From the NCBI GenBank assembly GCA_023374025.1, contig SIJG01000021.1:1695523-1759522 (forward strand): a stretch of DNA of 64,000 nucleotides, given 5' to 3'. The position numbers were made by a program, and so were the translations under genes. The DNA is from Heterodera schachtii (Eukaryota; Nematoda; Chromadorea; Rhabditida; Heteroderidae). Below are positions 1-12,420 of the stretch, one piece after another. Within the stretch, counting starts at the first letter, position 1. The number at the start of each line of letters is the position of its first letter. Under the pieces are notes generated by a model. It saw only the letters and a program-made list of their open reading frames with translations, was not told the DNA's origin and ran no database searches.

Positions 1-113
1 GACCAATTTTGACCGGGACTGGGAAATTCCCGGTTTTCCTAGCCAAAAAGTCCCGGTTTTCAACCAAAAAATCCCGGTCCCGGTTTTTGTCAAAAATCCC
101 GGTCCCGTCAGCT
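1..113. mobile_element. End of a hAT-like non-autonomous element
   Basis: Dense degenerate sub-repeats of the type TCCCGGT / AAAAATCCCGGTCCCG run up to about position 113 and then stop in AT-rich sequence. The same end structure, CCCGNTCCCGT followed by (A)CTCT, is seen at 30283-30365. The left end lies outside the window, so terminal inverted repeats and target duplication cannot be tested here. Assignment rests on similarity to the other elements in this window. Confidence 0.5.
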
Positions 114-201
114 CTTTTTAAGACAGATTGAAAATAAAATATTTAATTAATAAAAATGCATTTTTCAATATTCCAAAATTTGAATAAACTAAGTTTTATC
201 A

Positions 202-445
202 TCAGATAAAAAACAGGATAACATAACTTTCACATTTACGCCAAATCGTGCCTTCATAATAGTAAAGAACGGTGGCGGTGGCAGAGAATTGATCACCAAT
301 TTTGGTACTTCTCTGTGTGTATGTGACCCCACACGATCTGGTTGCACCGTAGTTGCGCAACACTGCAAGGTTACTGTACAAAGTTTTGCTGGTCAAGTGC
401 AAATGTTCCGCGTTTTCAAAGGTTTCAACGAGATTGTTGAGTGAG
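202..445 (-). CDS. Partial exon of an unrecognised gene
   Basis: An open stretch on the minus strand reads from about position 445 (NNLVETFENAEHL) through YSNLAVLRNYGATRS and ATVLYYYEGTIWRKCE, with a possible donor (GTTATG) near 223. The composition is protein-like rather than low complexity. No start codon or neighbouring exon was identified; downstream lies the transposon end at 1-113. I do not recognise the family. It could be the 3' part of a gene or a relic. Confidence 0.35.
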
Positions 446-829
446 TTAATGTTGTAATTGACTCTTAATAAACGTTATGAATTAAAATTGTGAGTTAAAA
501 AATTGAAAATGGCCCAAAATCAGACCTGGGCATATTTGGATTTCAAGGGGACCTCAGTACTATTTGGGCCTTAAAGCCACATTTCGTTAAACGCGCACCC
601 CTGTGCAAATTTGCATATACAAGTAATATTTTTAATTAACAAAAAAAAATACGTAAATTTTGTGGGTTTATAGGGCTATTTAAAAGCCCTCATCCCTATC
701 AGTCTTATTTTTTCCGTTCCCGATTTCCCTACCTGGATCGGGAAATCGATTTTTAAAACGATAATTGGACTATTTGCGAATCATAATTTTAATTATATTT
801 GAATATGTTTTTAGTTTTAAATTTTAAAC
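446..829. other. AT-rich intergenic stretch
   Basis: No coding signal is visible. It separates the partial exon on the left from the 3' end of the secreted-protein gene at 830. Confidence 0.5.
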
Positions 830-3800
830 TTACTCGGTATGCTTCCAAAGCATTGATGCAATGCTGCGTTCATAAGGACTTGCTAAAAAGAGCCAATCCC
901 ATGCTTTTCGGGCTCTGACCTTCTGATTCGTGTAATCGTAAAGTGTTACCATGATGTTTAAACTGTTATAATCGGCCAATAAAAAGCAATTCTCGGACAT
1001 GCAACGAACAAGGCTATTGGTGTCATTTTGAAGATTAGTTGATACAAAGCCTTGTTTGATATAACTTGAAAGGTATAATAAAACATAATTATTTAATATT
1101 GCATGACAGTTCGTACAATGTAGACTAGTACGCAATTTATTTTTCAATTAAAACCTAAATTCTTTCTAAATACAAAATCGTTAAAAGAAAAGAACCAAAC
1201 AGATTATTTGTTGTTTATTGAGAAAAAAAATTATAAATTTAAACTCCACCCTCCACTTTTTTAGCTTATATTTTACCTGTCTTTCGAATTTTATTTTTGT
1301 CCATTTATTTAAAATTTTCATAATAATTGAATAGAAAAAACTATAATTAATTAAATGAACTCACTTCCTGTTGCCATACCCATCAAGGGCGTCAAAAATT
1401 TTGACAGTCAATTCGAAAACTGTTGCATTGTCCAAGACAGGCCGATTTAAATGCATTTCATCAATCGCAGATTTTACTACGCCAATTTCGATGTTCGGGA
1501 AGGACTTCAACTAAAATTGAAAATAATTTTCAGGTCCTATGAATTTAAGTTTGAGAAAAGATAATTAAAAAAGGATAGGACGTTTGTACGCTATCCATTA
1601 TTTTATTTGAACCAAGTTTTACAAAATTTATATTTATTAATTGCTTAAATAATTTGTGATGAAATTAATCCAAAAACGTCAAATATGCACATATATGTGC
1701 CAAAAAACTCCCTAAATATTTCCTAAAACCAAAATAATCACAAAAACTAAAAAATTTCTAAAATATGCAAATTCTCTAAAAATCTCATTCTTTATCCATT
1801 TCGTTGACATAATAATAAATCAAAATCATTTCAATGCTTTTTGGCCTGCCGTATTTGCTCTATATCCCCCCTTTCTTCTAAAACAAGCTTTCTTACAAGT
1901 TCCGCAGATACATAAGGATCCACATTGTCAAGGATCGAGGTTACAACTGTCGTGAGTTCCTTCTGGTACCAGCCCATTCGTTTTTGGTCTCCGGCAAAGG
2001 TCAGATTGGCACAAATTGAGCCGAAAACCATCTGAAAATTTTGCTTCAGTAAAGATTAATCGACAAGCCTAAAAATCGCATCACCATTTAAAGTAAAAGA
2101 AATATTATTAATTATTATACCAATGTAACAACATCCAAACGAATTATATTTTCAAGCTCTTGGATTTCCTTTCGATGAAAATTTTTGCCGATGACTATGT
2201 CGTCGAGTAAGCAACTTTGGCAAAAATATGAAATGATTTAAAAAATATGAAAATTTTGCCAAGTTAAACTGCCTATTTTTTATAAATGTAGGTTTTTTGG
2301 TTTTTGAGGAACATTAAATTAAAAATATTATTTTACAGCAGGAAAAACCAACCCGGAAACGGGCTCGTAAGCTCCAGTTTCAAGAAAAAAGTTTTTTACA
2401 GCGGAAAAGACCGAAGATGACGAGTCATATTCAAATAAAGAATCTATAATTAAATTAAACACAACAAATTAAATAGGTTAGTTAAATTAAAAACATACCA
2501 TTGTTATTTTCCATTTTTTGGAGCACTTTCTTAGCATTGTCGGTCTCAAGTTCTGAGAACCAAATAATTAACTCTTAAAAAGATAAAATTAATTTTTAAA
2601 TTAGATTAAGCTTAAAGCAATGTTCATACCCAATGCAATTGTATCAAATTTTTCCTTTTCCATTTCGCTTCTTATTTGCATTCGAACTTTCTTCAGCATG
2701 GGGACAAATTGTGCTTGAAGTGAAATTTGTTCTGATGACAGTCCGATCGTGCAGTGTTCAACAGTATGTGTTTGAATGTACTGAAACATGATTTCGGAAA
2801 TTTTAAATTAATTTTTATAAAGAAAACAGCATGACATAAGACGCAAAAATTCGATGTATTTATTTATTTATAAATTGATTTAATATTATGTAAAAGATTC
2901 GTGCTAAAGCTACACCTACGTCAAGAATGCTTAACGGTGTCTGTTTGTCGGGATCATCACAAACATGTATGAACTTTTCCACATCTCTGTCTGTTTTTTC
3001 AATGACAGGGTCGCAAAACATTGACACATAGCGACGAAGAGTTTTCATATGACGATGAACGTTCTGAAAATTATAAGACTTTTTTGGCAGGAAAATAAGT
3101 TAGACTTCAGAAAAATAGATGAAATTTAATAATTTAGTAGACCAAAAGCGATAGATAATATTTTTATTTCTTTTACTTTTTTATAATCGTGTAGGTTGCC
3201 GCGTAGAGCAATTATTCGTTCGGAAACCGCAATAATCTTCTGCAATTTTTCGAAATTTGCATCTATTTTGCTTTGAAGCTTCACCAGAGCTTTGTATTCA
3301 TCAGATTCCGGCTAAAAAGATATTAATTTAAGTTCAACATGAAAAATTAGCTTTGACTGATAAATTCCATGAATTTGGAGTAAAGTTGTATACGAAAAAT
3401 ATAAACCTTTTAATAAATTTACAGCAATAAATTTGTGTGCTTTTTCAATTTATTGAAATTAGAATGTTATTTAAAATAAAAATTATTTGCGTTTTCTAAA
3501 TATTGATAATTTATTGGTTTACTTTTGTGGAAATGTTGAGCGCTCCAGCCACAAGTGTGCCAATTCTGAATGTCAATTTCAAAAAGGAGAAAAGGCTCAT
3601 CGATATCGTGTTCATAATTGAGCCAACATCCGCCGTTGACGCTGTGAGAGTATCAAATTTTGCCAAAAAATTGATCACTGTTTCCGCTGAAAGGATTGAA
3701 TTCCGTAAATCATTAAAAAGCGAAAATATTTCACAGTATTTGTTATAATTAAGCATAAAATCAGTAGTTGTTGTTAGAAAAACAAAGAAATTCTATAAAA

Positions 3801-4214
3801 TCCTGGTTCTTGACACAAAATTTAAATTAATTTTAATGGCATCCTTATTTAAAAAAGTAAACATCATTTGCAAATATAAATGTTACAATAAATTTTAAAA
3901 ATTTTTGCCCTTCATCAATAATTAAATAATAAAATCTTTTCTTACTTTTGCTTCATTTGAAAATTAACAAAAATTATTTTAATATGTATTAACTTTTTTA
4001 ATTTAAATTCTGATTATTCCAAATATTTTGGAAGAATAAAATTAATTTGTTAAACATTTAATTCATCTTTTGTTAATTATTTGTAAAATAATTGGTGCTA
4101 TTCCTTACCTGCTGATGATGATTGCCCTTCATGTTCTTCATCAATATAATCATCATAGTCGGCTGATGCTAAGGATGTACAAAATAGTGCAAGAATCAAT
4201 ACTTTTTTAATCAT
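830..4214 (-). CDS. Predicted secreted protein, unrecognised family, about ten exons
   Basis: The first exon (4109-4214) starts with ATG and encodes a signal peptide (MIKKVLILALFCTSLASA) followed by an acidic stretch DYDDYIDEEHEG. Further exons with consistent splice phases: 3523-3686, 3177-3311, 2920-3063, 2630-2780, 2499-2552, 2121-2194, 1897-2031, 1365-1510, and a last exon ending at a TAA at 830-832. Total length is about 450 residues. The middle is helical and charged (ALVKLQSKIDANFEKLQKII), coiled-coil-like; cysteines are few. The donor at 1896 (GTAAGA) was chosen because it keeps phase with the exon at 1510; without it the protein would stop at 1831 (QAKKH, stop). The start of the last exon is uncertain (about 1121 or 1070). 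Secretion is predicted from the leader only; no enzymatic motif was seen. Role in parasitism would be inference. Confidence 0.6.
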
Positions 4215-5509
4215 CTGTTATGTAATATAAACATTTAAATTTACAAAAATGTTATAAAAGGGTTTGAATCATCCTAGACAAGAAGAGAAAAGATTAGCCA
4301 AAAGATATTTTTTGGTCCAGAGGTGATTTTAAACGTGAATGTTTAAATAAAATTAATTTTATAAAAATTAAATTCAAAATTGTTGTAAAATGAAAAGAAA
4401 AACATAATATTCTTAATTTGCAAATATAAAATTCAATAATGAATATTTTATCAATGTGAATTCACGGTTGACTGCTAAAACCGCTGCTGTTTGATCTCTC
4501 TTATGTCCCCATCCGAAAAATGGTACAAAAAGTATGCCCCAAAACTCATTACCGCCCCAAAACTCATTAACTTTTAACCTTAATGGTTTATTTATGATTT
4601 CAATTGACTTAATGTGCGGTCGGTTTCCATAGAAACGTTTCAAAATAATGCCAACATTTCTTTAAACAATTGGGTAATTTTGAGTTTTTTGTGACTTTTT
4701 GTCATTTTTATGTATTTTTAGTCAAATTTTTGGTGCTTTTTTCCTTGAGTTTCCTTCAGTATAATTTCTAATAATTTTTTTTGTATGCAAGAAAAAAGCA
4801 TTTTTAGCAAATTTTTTTTTCACACAAATGAGTATTAAGAAATTTTTATCAAACAAAAAAGGGCATCTTTAGATCAACTTTTTTAAATTAATGGATTTTA
4901 GTCGTCCTGCAGTGGCGATAGACGCTGTTTAGTTAATTTTGAAAATTTATAGGTTTTATGCCAGAATTTTAGTTTTCTATGTGGGTGGGGGGTCTAAACT
5001 CACATACACAACTTTTTGCTACGCCCTAGGCAACATTTACAGAAGTTGATGCTCCCTGGCAGTGATTGGAACAAAAAAGCGGAGGGTACAGGAATTTTTC
5101 TGACCATCTGACTACTGTAAGGTTTTATGACTACACTGACTGTGATTACTATGATAATTATTGTGATGAGTGAGAATAAATTTCATTTCCATGGTTATTA
5201 TATATTTACTTAATTATGATTGATGGAATGCAATTGATGTTTTCGATAATTAATTTAGACTTTTTAAGTGCACAAAAGTTTCATGTCATCAAAGTTTTGT
5301 AATTCTAATTTATTAACAGCATATTTGGCAATTTACAGGAAAAATTGGGAAAATTTTTATCGATATTTAAAAAAAAAAGTATTTTTCAATTAAATTTTAA
5401 TGAACGTTTTCCAATGACATTTTCTTTTGCCCTTTGGCGAGTCTTTACACAAATTTCCGAAGCTTTTAAAACAAAATAATTAAATGAACTGTGAGAAAAA
5501 AAAGCGAGA
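4215..5509. repeat. Intergenic region with dispersed repeat copies
   Basis: No coding sequence was supported. A segment at about 5105-5175 (ACTACTGTAAGGTTTTATGA and following TGATNATNATGATGAGTGA) recurs at about 12700-12765, so it is a dispersed repeat. Pieces beginning GCAGTGGCGATAG (about 4908) and TGCTACGCCC (about 5020) look like degraded element ends. Confidence 0.4.
4648..4653 (+). promoter_or_regulatory. ATGCCA motif upstream of the secreted-protein gene
   Basis: The hexamer ATGCCA lies 434 bp upstream of the start codon at 4214. ATGCCA is the dorsal-gland (DOG box) motif described for Globodera effector promoters. A single hexamer is weak evidence on its own. Confidence 0.2.
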
Positions 5510-7875
5510 TTATTGTACAAATTGCTGAATGGTCTTTGTTTTGACCATTTTTGCTTTTTTTACAATTAAATCAACGGCCAATGTCACTTTGTCTTCATTT
5601 TGGTTGTAAAATCCATTGAGCGGGTACATCAATTCCTTAATTAACCATAAGTGGAGGGAAGTTTAATTGTCACTCACCACAAAGGAAATGAAATTGGGAT
5701 ATCCCCAGCTGCTATCTTTATTGTTAAAAGTATTTTCATTAGTAAATTCTTCTCTCTTATAATCCTTTACGCCGCTCTTTTGCGAGACAATTCGAAGAGT
5801 TGAAGAACATTTGCAACTCCAATTTTTGTCTTAACGGTAATTAATAAATTATTATTATAAGTAGCATTTCATTTGCACCTTCTTCTGGAGCATCGCACAA
5901 AAGGAAAATGCCCAAATATTTCTCATTGTCAGTGCTTTCATTTTTCTTTTTAATTTGTGCCCATATTTTCCATGGAAATCCTTTGATGTGAACAGTTTCG
6001 CTTTTACGTTCACTCCCAATGACTTCTCGCGCAAAATCCGACAGTTTTTCAATTTCCATCGAAATTGTTGCGTCGGATTTGCTTGGATCATGAGTGAATT
6101 TTGCCACATTTTTCACTATTAAATCAATGGTTAATGTCACTTTGTCCTCGCCTTTGTTGTAAAAACCATTGCCCTGGTCCATCAATTCCTTAATTAGTAG
6201 TAATTAGAACAATTAAGTAAAGTTAAATTGCATCTTAACTGTCAATGTAATGAAATTAACGAATCCACGACCGTTTGATTTATTGTTAAAAATGATGTCA
6301 TTAAATTTCCCAATGCAATTCTTAGCTTCGATATTTTGTGTGACAATTCGAAAGGTTGCCGAACAAATGCACGAATCTTAAAACAAAAAAAACAATCCTT
6401 TGGCAATTTTAACAAATGCTTTTTTTAACCTTCTTTTGACGCTTTGCAGAAAAGGAAAAAGCCCAAAAATTTTTCTTTGGTTTTTATATTAATTCTTATT
6501 TCTGCCATAATTCTCCATCCAAATCCCATTATTTGCACAGTTTTGCTGTATCGGTGACTCTTCACAGCTTCTCTAACAAATTCGGAAAATTTTTTAATGT
6601 CCATCAGAATTGTCCCATGAGGTGAAATGCGTCCGTGGCACGAAAATTGCAGTGGGTACAGTATGCCGTTGGACATCCCACGAAAATCTGGAGGGCTATG
6701 GTACTTTTCAATGCTGGTCACTTCTTCCGCTGTTAACATGCCGAAAGGAACTGAAAGATTTAGAAAAATAAATAAAACTACGTTTAAATGTTTTTTGTAC
6801 CAATTTTCTCCGAAAATTCCATTTTTTGGACGAGCGGAAAGCGAATTTTGTACAGTGCCGGTCCAAGCATTTGCCGCCGATTCTCTGCTGAACACTCAAT
6901 GTGATTTTGTTGGCATTTTGCGTCAGCCCAACGGAGTGCCGAAAAAAAAAACAAATAACAATTAATAGATAATTAATTAATTTTTTCCAATAAAATTTAC
7001 TGCTTCCCAAATTGAAATTTCTTCACGGATTTGCAATTGGTCACATCCAAAAATTTCACACAGCAATTTTTGGTCAATTTGCAAAAATTCCTCTGATTTG
7101 AGCAAAGTGTGCGCATTTTTTTCAATGTAAGCCAAACAATCGTTGGCAAAATCCTTAAAATATATTTGTTTGAAAGAATTTCAATTAAATTCGCTAAAAT
7201 TTCACCTTCAATTCGAAAATTAGAGCCTGGGCATATGCAAAGAAAATATTGTGCAATTCAGAGACAGGAACATCCAAACATGTACCAAACAGACCAGGGA
7301 TGTTGTACTTTTTGGCTAATTAAAAATAAATTAATATTTTATAAATTTAATTTCTCAAATAAAATTCAACCGGCGTAAAGCACTGCCATGGCATTGTCTC
7401 CGTTCAATTCGCTTAAATCATCCGCATAAATGAAGCTCAACATCAATTTGAACGCTGCTGGTTCAACGTCAGGTATCTCCACTACGGGGCAATTAGCAGA
7501 GGCTATTTGAAAATTAATTAGGGTAATTATCAAATGACAATTAAAATTGAAATTATTAATTATTAAATTAATAGTCAATAATATTTTTTTACCATTTTCC
7601 ACCTTTACATTCTGTGAGTCAAAACGAAACATTGCCTCGAATACGTCGGAAGCCTTCTTCAAAATGAGTTTATGTGCTGGCACAAGCTTAAAAGGACTAA
7701 TGTAAGAAAAACATTAACAATAAAAATTAAATATTTGTTATAATAAATTAATTAAAAATTTAAATAAATTAATTATTGCCTCTTTTTCATCTCCGTCCCC
7801 GACCAAAAAGTGTACATCCGCGTACTCTCCCGTGCTCAGCATCAGCTTAATCCAATCAGTCGCCGATTTGGACAT
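5510..7875 (-). CDS. BTB-BACK-MATH-MATH protein
   Basis: Eleven exons in consistent phase: 7780-7875, 7593-7686, 7371-7502, 7206-7315, 7001-7153, 6801-6939, 6430-6750, 6240-6376, 5879-6188, 5678-5829, 5510-5635. Exons 1-3 encode a BTB/POZ domain (GEYADVHFLVGDGDE, then VPAHKLILKKASDVFEAMF, then VEIPDVEPAAFKLMLSFIY). Exons 4-6 encode a BACK-like helical region (DFANDCLAYIEKNA, ALRWADAKC...ECSAENRR). Exons 7-11 encode two MATH units (SEFVREAV, WRIMAEI, TFRIV, GFYNKGEDKVTL; then KIWAQIKKK, TLRIVSQKSG, WGYPNFISF). BTB-MATH proteins are usually Cul3 ubiquitin-ligase adaptors, with BTB binding cullin and MATH binding substrate; this order, BTB first, is the reverse of C. elegans BATH proteins. Intron 1 needs a GC donor (GAG|GCAATA). 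Exon 6 is preceded by CG rather than AG. All reading frames are otherwise open. Confidence 0.8.
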
Positions 7876-10170
7876 GCTTATCAATGGTTGCTAAATTATT
7901 AAATCTGTTTTGAATCGTATTAAAGGAGAATGGTAAAATAAAATGAAATAAAATAGGAAGTTTTTTTTTTGTAAAATGAAATAAAATTGGAAGTTTTTTT
8001 TGTTGAAAACTTCGAGTTGCCTTTGTGTAACAGTGTACGAGTTTGTCTTGGCACCGAAAACTTGTTCTATTTTTATATATTTGAATCAAAACTATGAAAA
8101 AATCAATCGTTGGCGTAAAATGTATTAAAATTTATTCAGATGGCGCCTACATTTTTGTACAACAAAGGAAATAAAATAGAATTTGTATTGGGAAGAAGTG
8201 AATAAAGTTTTGCTGCTGTTGGATGGGTCACTTTTATTTATTAATATTTATGAGGGAAAGACAAATAAATTACGGCAAAACGATGACCTCCTGAAAAAGG
8301 GGGAGAACGGCAGAAAAGAATTCAATTTTGAATTTTCTTTTTTCCATATATAGTCATGCAATGGCGTAGCCAGACTCTTGGCTTCGGGGGGAGGAGCTTA
8401 AGTCAAAAATTCGTTTTTTTTTTAAATTGTATTTTTCGTTGTTTGAAAGCCCGAATTAGGGGGGGGGGGGGGTATTTCACCAAATTGTTAACGATTTTTC
8501 GCCAAAAATTTCATGGTTATGTGTTTATAACAACGTTCTTTTATTTTTTATGAAATTTCAATCGAAAAAACAGTTAGCAGTTTAAAAATATTCAAAATAT
8601 TTTATTGACCATTTTTGTAGCATTTTTTGTGCGCTTTCTAATGATATGACTCATTAACAAAAATATTCTTTAATACGGAAATGGCAGCAGCAGGAACCAA
8701 TTACACCCCATTTTCGGGTGGTCAAATATTTATAATCGCTATTTTAATCTCAAATTTTGAGCGCACAGAAAAATCTGAACAAATCTTGATAAACTAACTT
8801 TCCATGCAGAAGAAAAAATGTCTTTTACACAAAGTTGAACAAATCACTCCTTCATGGTACAGTGGTAGAAAAAAGTCTTGACTCAAATTGAAAAACTTGT
8901 AAATTAAATTTTGCTTGCTTAAGTCGATTTATTATTAGGAGGTTTTGAAATTTTTTTAGAAATTTGAGTAGGCCTTTTGAAAAGAGCACAAATGCGCTAC
9001 ACTATGAAAAGACCGCAAGTCTGCACGAAATAATGATTTAGCAGAAAAATTTTCTCAACCTCTAGGAATTTTTTTTCTAAACATTTCTCGATTTTCAATG
9101 TATTTTATGGTGTCCCGATCAGGAACGGGCGAAGCTCGAAGTTTTTTGAAAAAAATAATTTTTCCCTAACATTTAGTGGGTGGTAAAAATTATTTGTAAT
9201 AAAAATTATGATCATAGTCGCAGGAAAAATAACTAAAAACCTAAAAATCCCCTTTCCTTACTCATCAATTCCAACTTTTTTTGAGCTGTGGGCGGTCAAA
9301 AATCCGTGAGTAGGACTAATTCGAACATTGTCAGTCTGTTTAGTTGTTATGCTTCTTCATTTTTATATTTTTGATGAACCTAATCAATGTTAAGCTTTTT
9401 AATGATTAAAAATAAAAAATTTAAGTCTATCTTTAAGATTAGTGATTATTTGAAATTTTCAATTCGTTATTTCTGTTGTTGGGTTTTAGTAAATCTTATT
9501 GATATTAGTGAAATTGAAATGAAAGTATTATTTTTGACTGCGCGGCGCAAATGTCCATTTTTGCTAGGCGGCGCAATGTCGCGGCGCAAATGGAGCGGCG
9601 CAAATATCCGCGGCGCAAATGACGCGGCGCAAGTGTCAACTTTGCTAAGCGGCGCAAATGTCCATTTTTGCTGTGCGGCGCAAATGGCGCGGCGAAATGT
9701 CGCATCACCATTTTGGATCTTTACACTCCAAAATTTTGTCACAATTTTTTGCTGAAGTAAACAATAAAAATTTGTTAGGAAAAGCCTCAAAATTATTGAT
9801 TTTTAAATATATAGAAAGTTTTAATCGGTTTTTTAAATGAATGAGAATTTTTTCATTCAGAAAATTTTATTTTTTTTGTCTTTTCCAAATATTTTTTAAT
9901 ATTGTAGATTAATGTGGAATTCACCGTATAAATTTTTTAAATAAAATTTTTATATGATATCTGTATAAATTTTATTTAGTTTTTTTTAATATGTCCGGGA
10001 ATTATTCTTTGCGTGCAAATAAAATTGTAATTGATTTATTAAAAACAAAAATGACACCTTAAATGAGTAGGATATTTATTGCCCAATATTGGCATGACGA
10101 CATTAAATGTCTGTTTTCGCCAAAAAAAAATAATTTAATAGGCAACAAACTATGTAACTAATGTTAATAA
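7876..10170. repeat. Repeat-rich non-coding region
   Basis: Contents: a segment at 8270-8340 (TTACGGCAAAACGATGACCT) that is also found beside the second BTB copy at about 23925-23985; a transposon-like end CAATGGCGTAGCCAGA at 8359 followed by a poly-G tract; a dispersed repeat at about 8800-9080 (ACTCCTTCATGG, then TAGGAATTTTTTTT) that recurs at 21245-21400 and 52380-52560. No gene was supported. Confidence 0.5.
9538..9705. repeat. Degenerate tandem array of GCGGCGCAAATG
   Basis: About nine imperfect copies of GCGGCGCAAATG separated by variable spacers (TCCATTTTTGCTAGG and similar) make a GC-rich island in AT-rich flanks. Open frames here exist on both strands only because the repeat lacks stops. 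It resembles the sub-repeat arrays found inside the hAT-like elements, but no terminal inverted repeat was found. Confidence 0.6.
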
Positions 10171-10248
10171 AAATTGCTTGTTTTGGTTCAGAATATTCAA
10201 GCTCATATGTTTCCGCTTAACATACATAAAAGCCTCGTACTGGCCAAA

Positions 10249-10254
10249 ATGCCA
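10249..10254 (+). promoter_or_regulatory. ATGCCA motif upstream of the two-module cysteine-rich gene
   Basis: ATGCCA lies about 200 bp upstream of the first coding exon at 10452. It matches the dorsal-gland promoter hexamer known from Globodera. Chance occurrence is possible. Confidence 0.25.
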
Positions 10255-10451
10255 CATTTATGTAATGTCAAAAACCCACCGTTGTACAGACAGACAGTGC
10301 CTGGAGTAAATAAAAATTTTACCCCATTTAATAACAGATTTTTGAAAAAAATCCGAATTTTTTTGGACCAAAAAACTTTTATTATATATACATACACATT
10401 TGAAAACTCACAAAAAATGGAATTTTTCATAATGATAATTGAATCTTTTGA

Positions 10452-11317
10452 GTGTTTATTCTTCCTACTATTCTCTGCCTCTTTGCATTACTTTTGGCAT
10501 TCCGTCCCGATTCTGCTGGTGTAAATGCGGGAAATTGTTTGGGCGCACACAGAGCAGTGACATTGTCAAAATATTGTTTAGCTATAAAACAGCCTGACAT
10601 CTGCAACAAGTCTGTAAAAGTGTGTATATGGAAGGAACAGGAACACAGATGTGAAGCTAAACAGATTACAAAAGGCGATACCCCGAAAAGTACACAAGAC
10701 ATTTTTCAAACAATTTAATTAAACAAATATTAATTGAAAATATTTAAATATTTAAAATAGAGCGTGACATTTTGACAAAAGCCGGGATTGGAACCAGACC
10801 AGGAAATAGGATTAGCATGCTCAAATTCTGATTTGTGATGCTCCTAAGCCCGGTTTCCGATTTCAAATTACTATGTGCCGATAGGAACGACCGCAGAAAT
10901 TTTTGGAAATTTTATGAGATTTATTAATATATTGTGACTCAAAAACCTGCAAAAATAAGAAAAGGAAAGAGAAAATTTAATAAAATTTGAGAAATATTAT
11001 TCATTTTTTATGAATAGTGGATTTTTTAGATTTATAAAGTGGTGCATAAAAAATACGAGAATGGGCATTTTCATTTTTAATGTTTCTTTGTGAAATTCTA
11101 ATTAGTTTGAAAAGAAAAATTGTTTTTTAATTTAAACGATATATTTTTAGTACATTTTTCTATTAAAGAAAAGTAATTAGCCAATCTTATTAATTTCAAT
11201 TGTTTTTTAGGTTGGAGTGATGTCTGTCGCGCTATACATAATCGCGATAATTGCAATGGCACCAGACGTCAATTTTGTGATTGGAAGGGCGGTCTTTGTG
11301 TTTTGATAGGCTTTTGA
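10452..11317 (+). CDS. Secreted protein with two four-cysteine modules, two exons
   Basis: Exon 1 (10452-10689) encodes a hydrophobic leader (FILPTILCLFALLLAF) and a module with the cysteine pattern YCLAIKQPDICN...VCIWKE...RC. Exon 2 (11211-11317) encodes a second module, VCRAIHNRDNCN...FCDWKG..LC, ending in a TGA. The donor at 10690 (GTACAC) and the acceptor TTTTTTAG at 11210 join in phase (A|GT, serine). The modules share C-x-A-I-x4-D-x-C-N-x(5-6)-C-x-W-K-x(3-5)-C. There is no ATG in this frame upstream; the frame opens with GTG after a TGA at 10449, so the real start may be on an upstream exon (AG at 10450-10451 could be an acceptor) or translation may start at a non-ATG codon. Small secreted disulfide-rich protein, candidate effector; family not recognised. 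Confidence 0.6.
10740..11205. other. Intron of the two-module gene
   Basis: AT-rich sequence between the two coding exons. It contains a moderately GC-richer stretch at 10765-10895 that may be an inserted repeat; nothing coding was seen. Confidence 0.4.
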
Positions 11318-11539
11318 CACCAAATCCACATGGAATTTGATTGATTTTGGTTGTTTTTTTTATCTATGTACCGATGCTGTTGACACTTTTTTACGTACAT
11401 TTTCTGTTGATTTAACGCATAAATAATCCATTAAAATAAACCATTCATTTGTAGGTAAAAACATGTAACGAATTTAATTGTATTTCAAATAAAATATTAT
11501 CTAAAAATTCTAAAAAGAATTCAAAAAAGAAAATTAGCC

Positions 11540-12420
11540 GTCAGAAGGGTGAAACGGTGCCGGGTCGTTACTCAAAAAGCATGAAAGGAGTTTTTGATAT
11601 AACTTTGCTAAAAGCAACCAATTTTTAATGATAGCATTCGATAGCCCTTAGCGTCCTATGCATATTAGCTTGCAAAATTCAAAAAGTTTCGTTAGGCTTC
11701 AAAAATTGATGGTTTTTGAGTAACGTCATAGCACCGGTGAGACCAAGAACTCTGACGACTGACCAAAATAAAAGTACTGTAGATAAAATCCTTAACAAAA
11801 ATGCAATAAAACGATAAAAATTCCTAAGAAGCGAGCGAAAAAAATTCAGAAAATACTCCCTTAAGAATTGTAAAAAATTTTTCCCAAAAATTAATTCCCA
11901 AAAATACCTTTTTTTCCGTGCTGAGACGAACCTAAAAAAGTATCAGTTATAATAAAAATAATTAACTTTAAATATTATAAAGTGAGTAAATCCTATGAAA
12001 TTCTAATTTTTTGTGCATGTTTCATAAAATTTTGACATACATAAATTTTCCCCACGCTTTTCCGAATATTTTTATTTCCTTAAATTTTATACCGTTCCTC
12101 CGCAGCTTTTATCTATCTCATCAAATTTCATGCCTTTTAATATTAAAAAAATGTTTTAGCAAGATAAACAAACCGTTAGCAGAGGGTGAAACGGTACCGG
12201 GTCGCGTTATTCAAAAACAATCAAAGGAGAATATTTTTTGATATAACTTAGCTCAAAAGCAACCAAATTTTTAAAAGTACTGTAGATAAAATCCTTAACA
12301 AAATGCAATAAAACATAAATAAATTCCTAAGAAACGATGCGAAAAATTTCAGAAAATACATCCTTAAGAATTAAAAAATTTTCTCAAAAATTGATTCCCA
12401 AAAATTTTTAGTTTCAAAAT
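11540..12420. repeat. Duplicated repeat segment
   Basis: The segment GTGAAACGGTGCCGGGTCG at 11550 followed by ATAACTTTGCTAAAAGCAACC and ACTGTAGATAAAATCCTTAAC is repeated at 12187-12330 in the same orientation. The first copy contains the dispersed core GCATTCGATAGCCC. This is non-coding repeat DNA. Confidence 0.6.

Noticed and set aside
6627..6965. Plus-strand open frame over the BTB gene
   Set aside because: It is antisense to well-supported BACK and MATH exons.
9467..9790. Overlapping alanine/arginine-rich open frames
   Set aside because: They come from the GCGGCGCAAATG array, which is stop-free on both strands.
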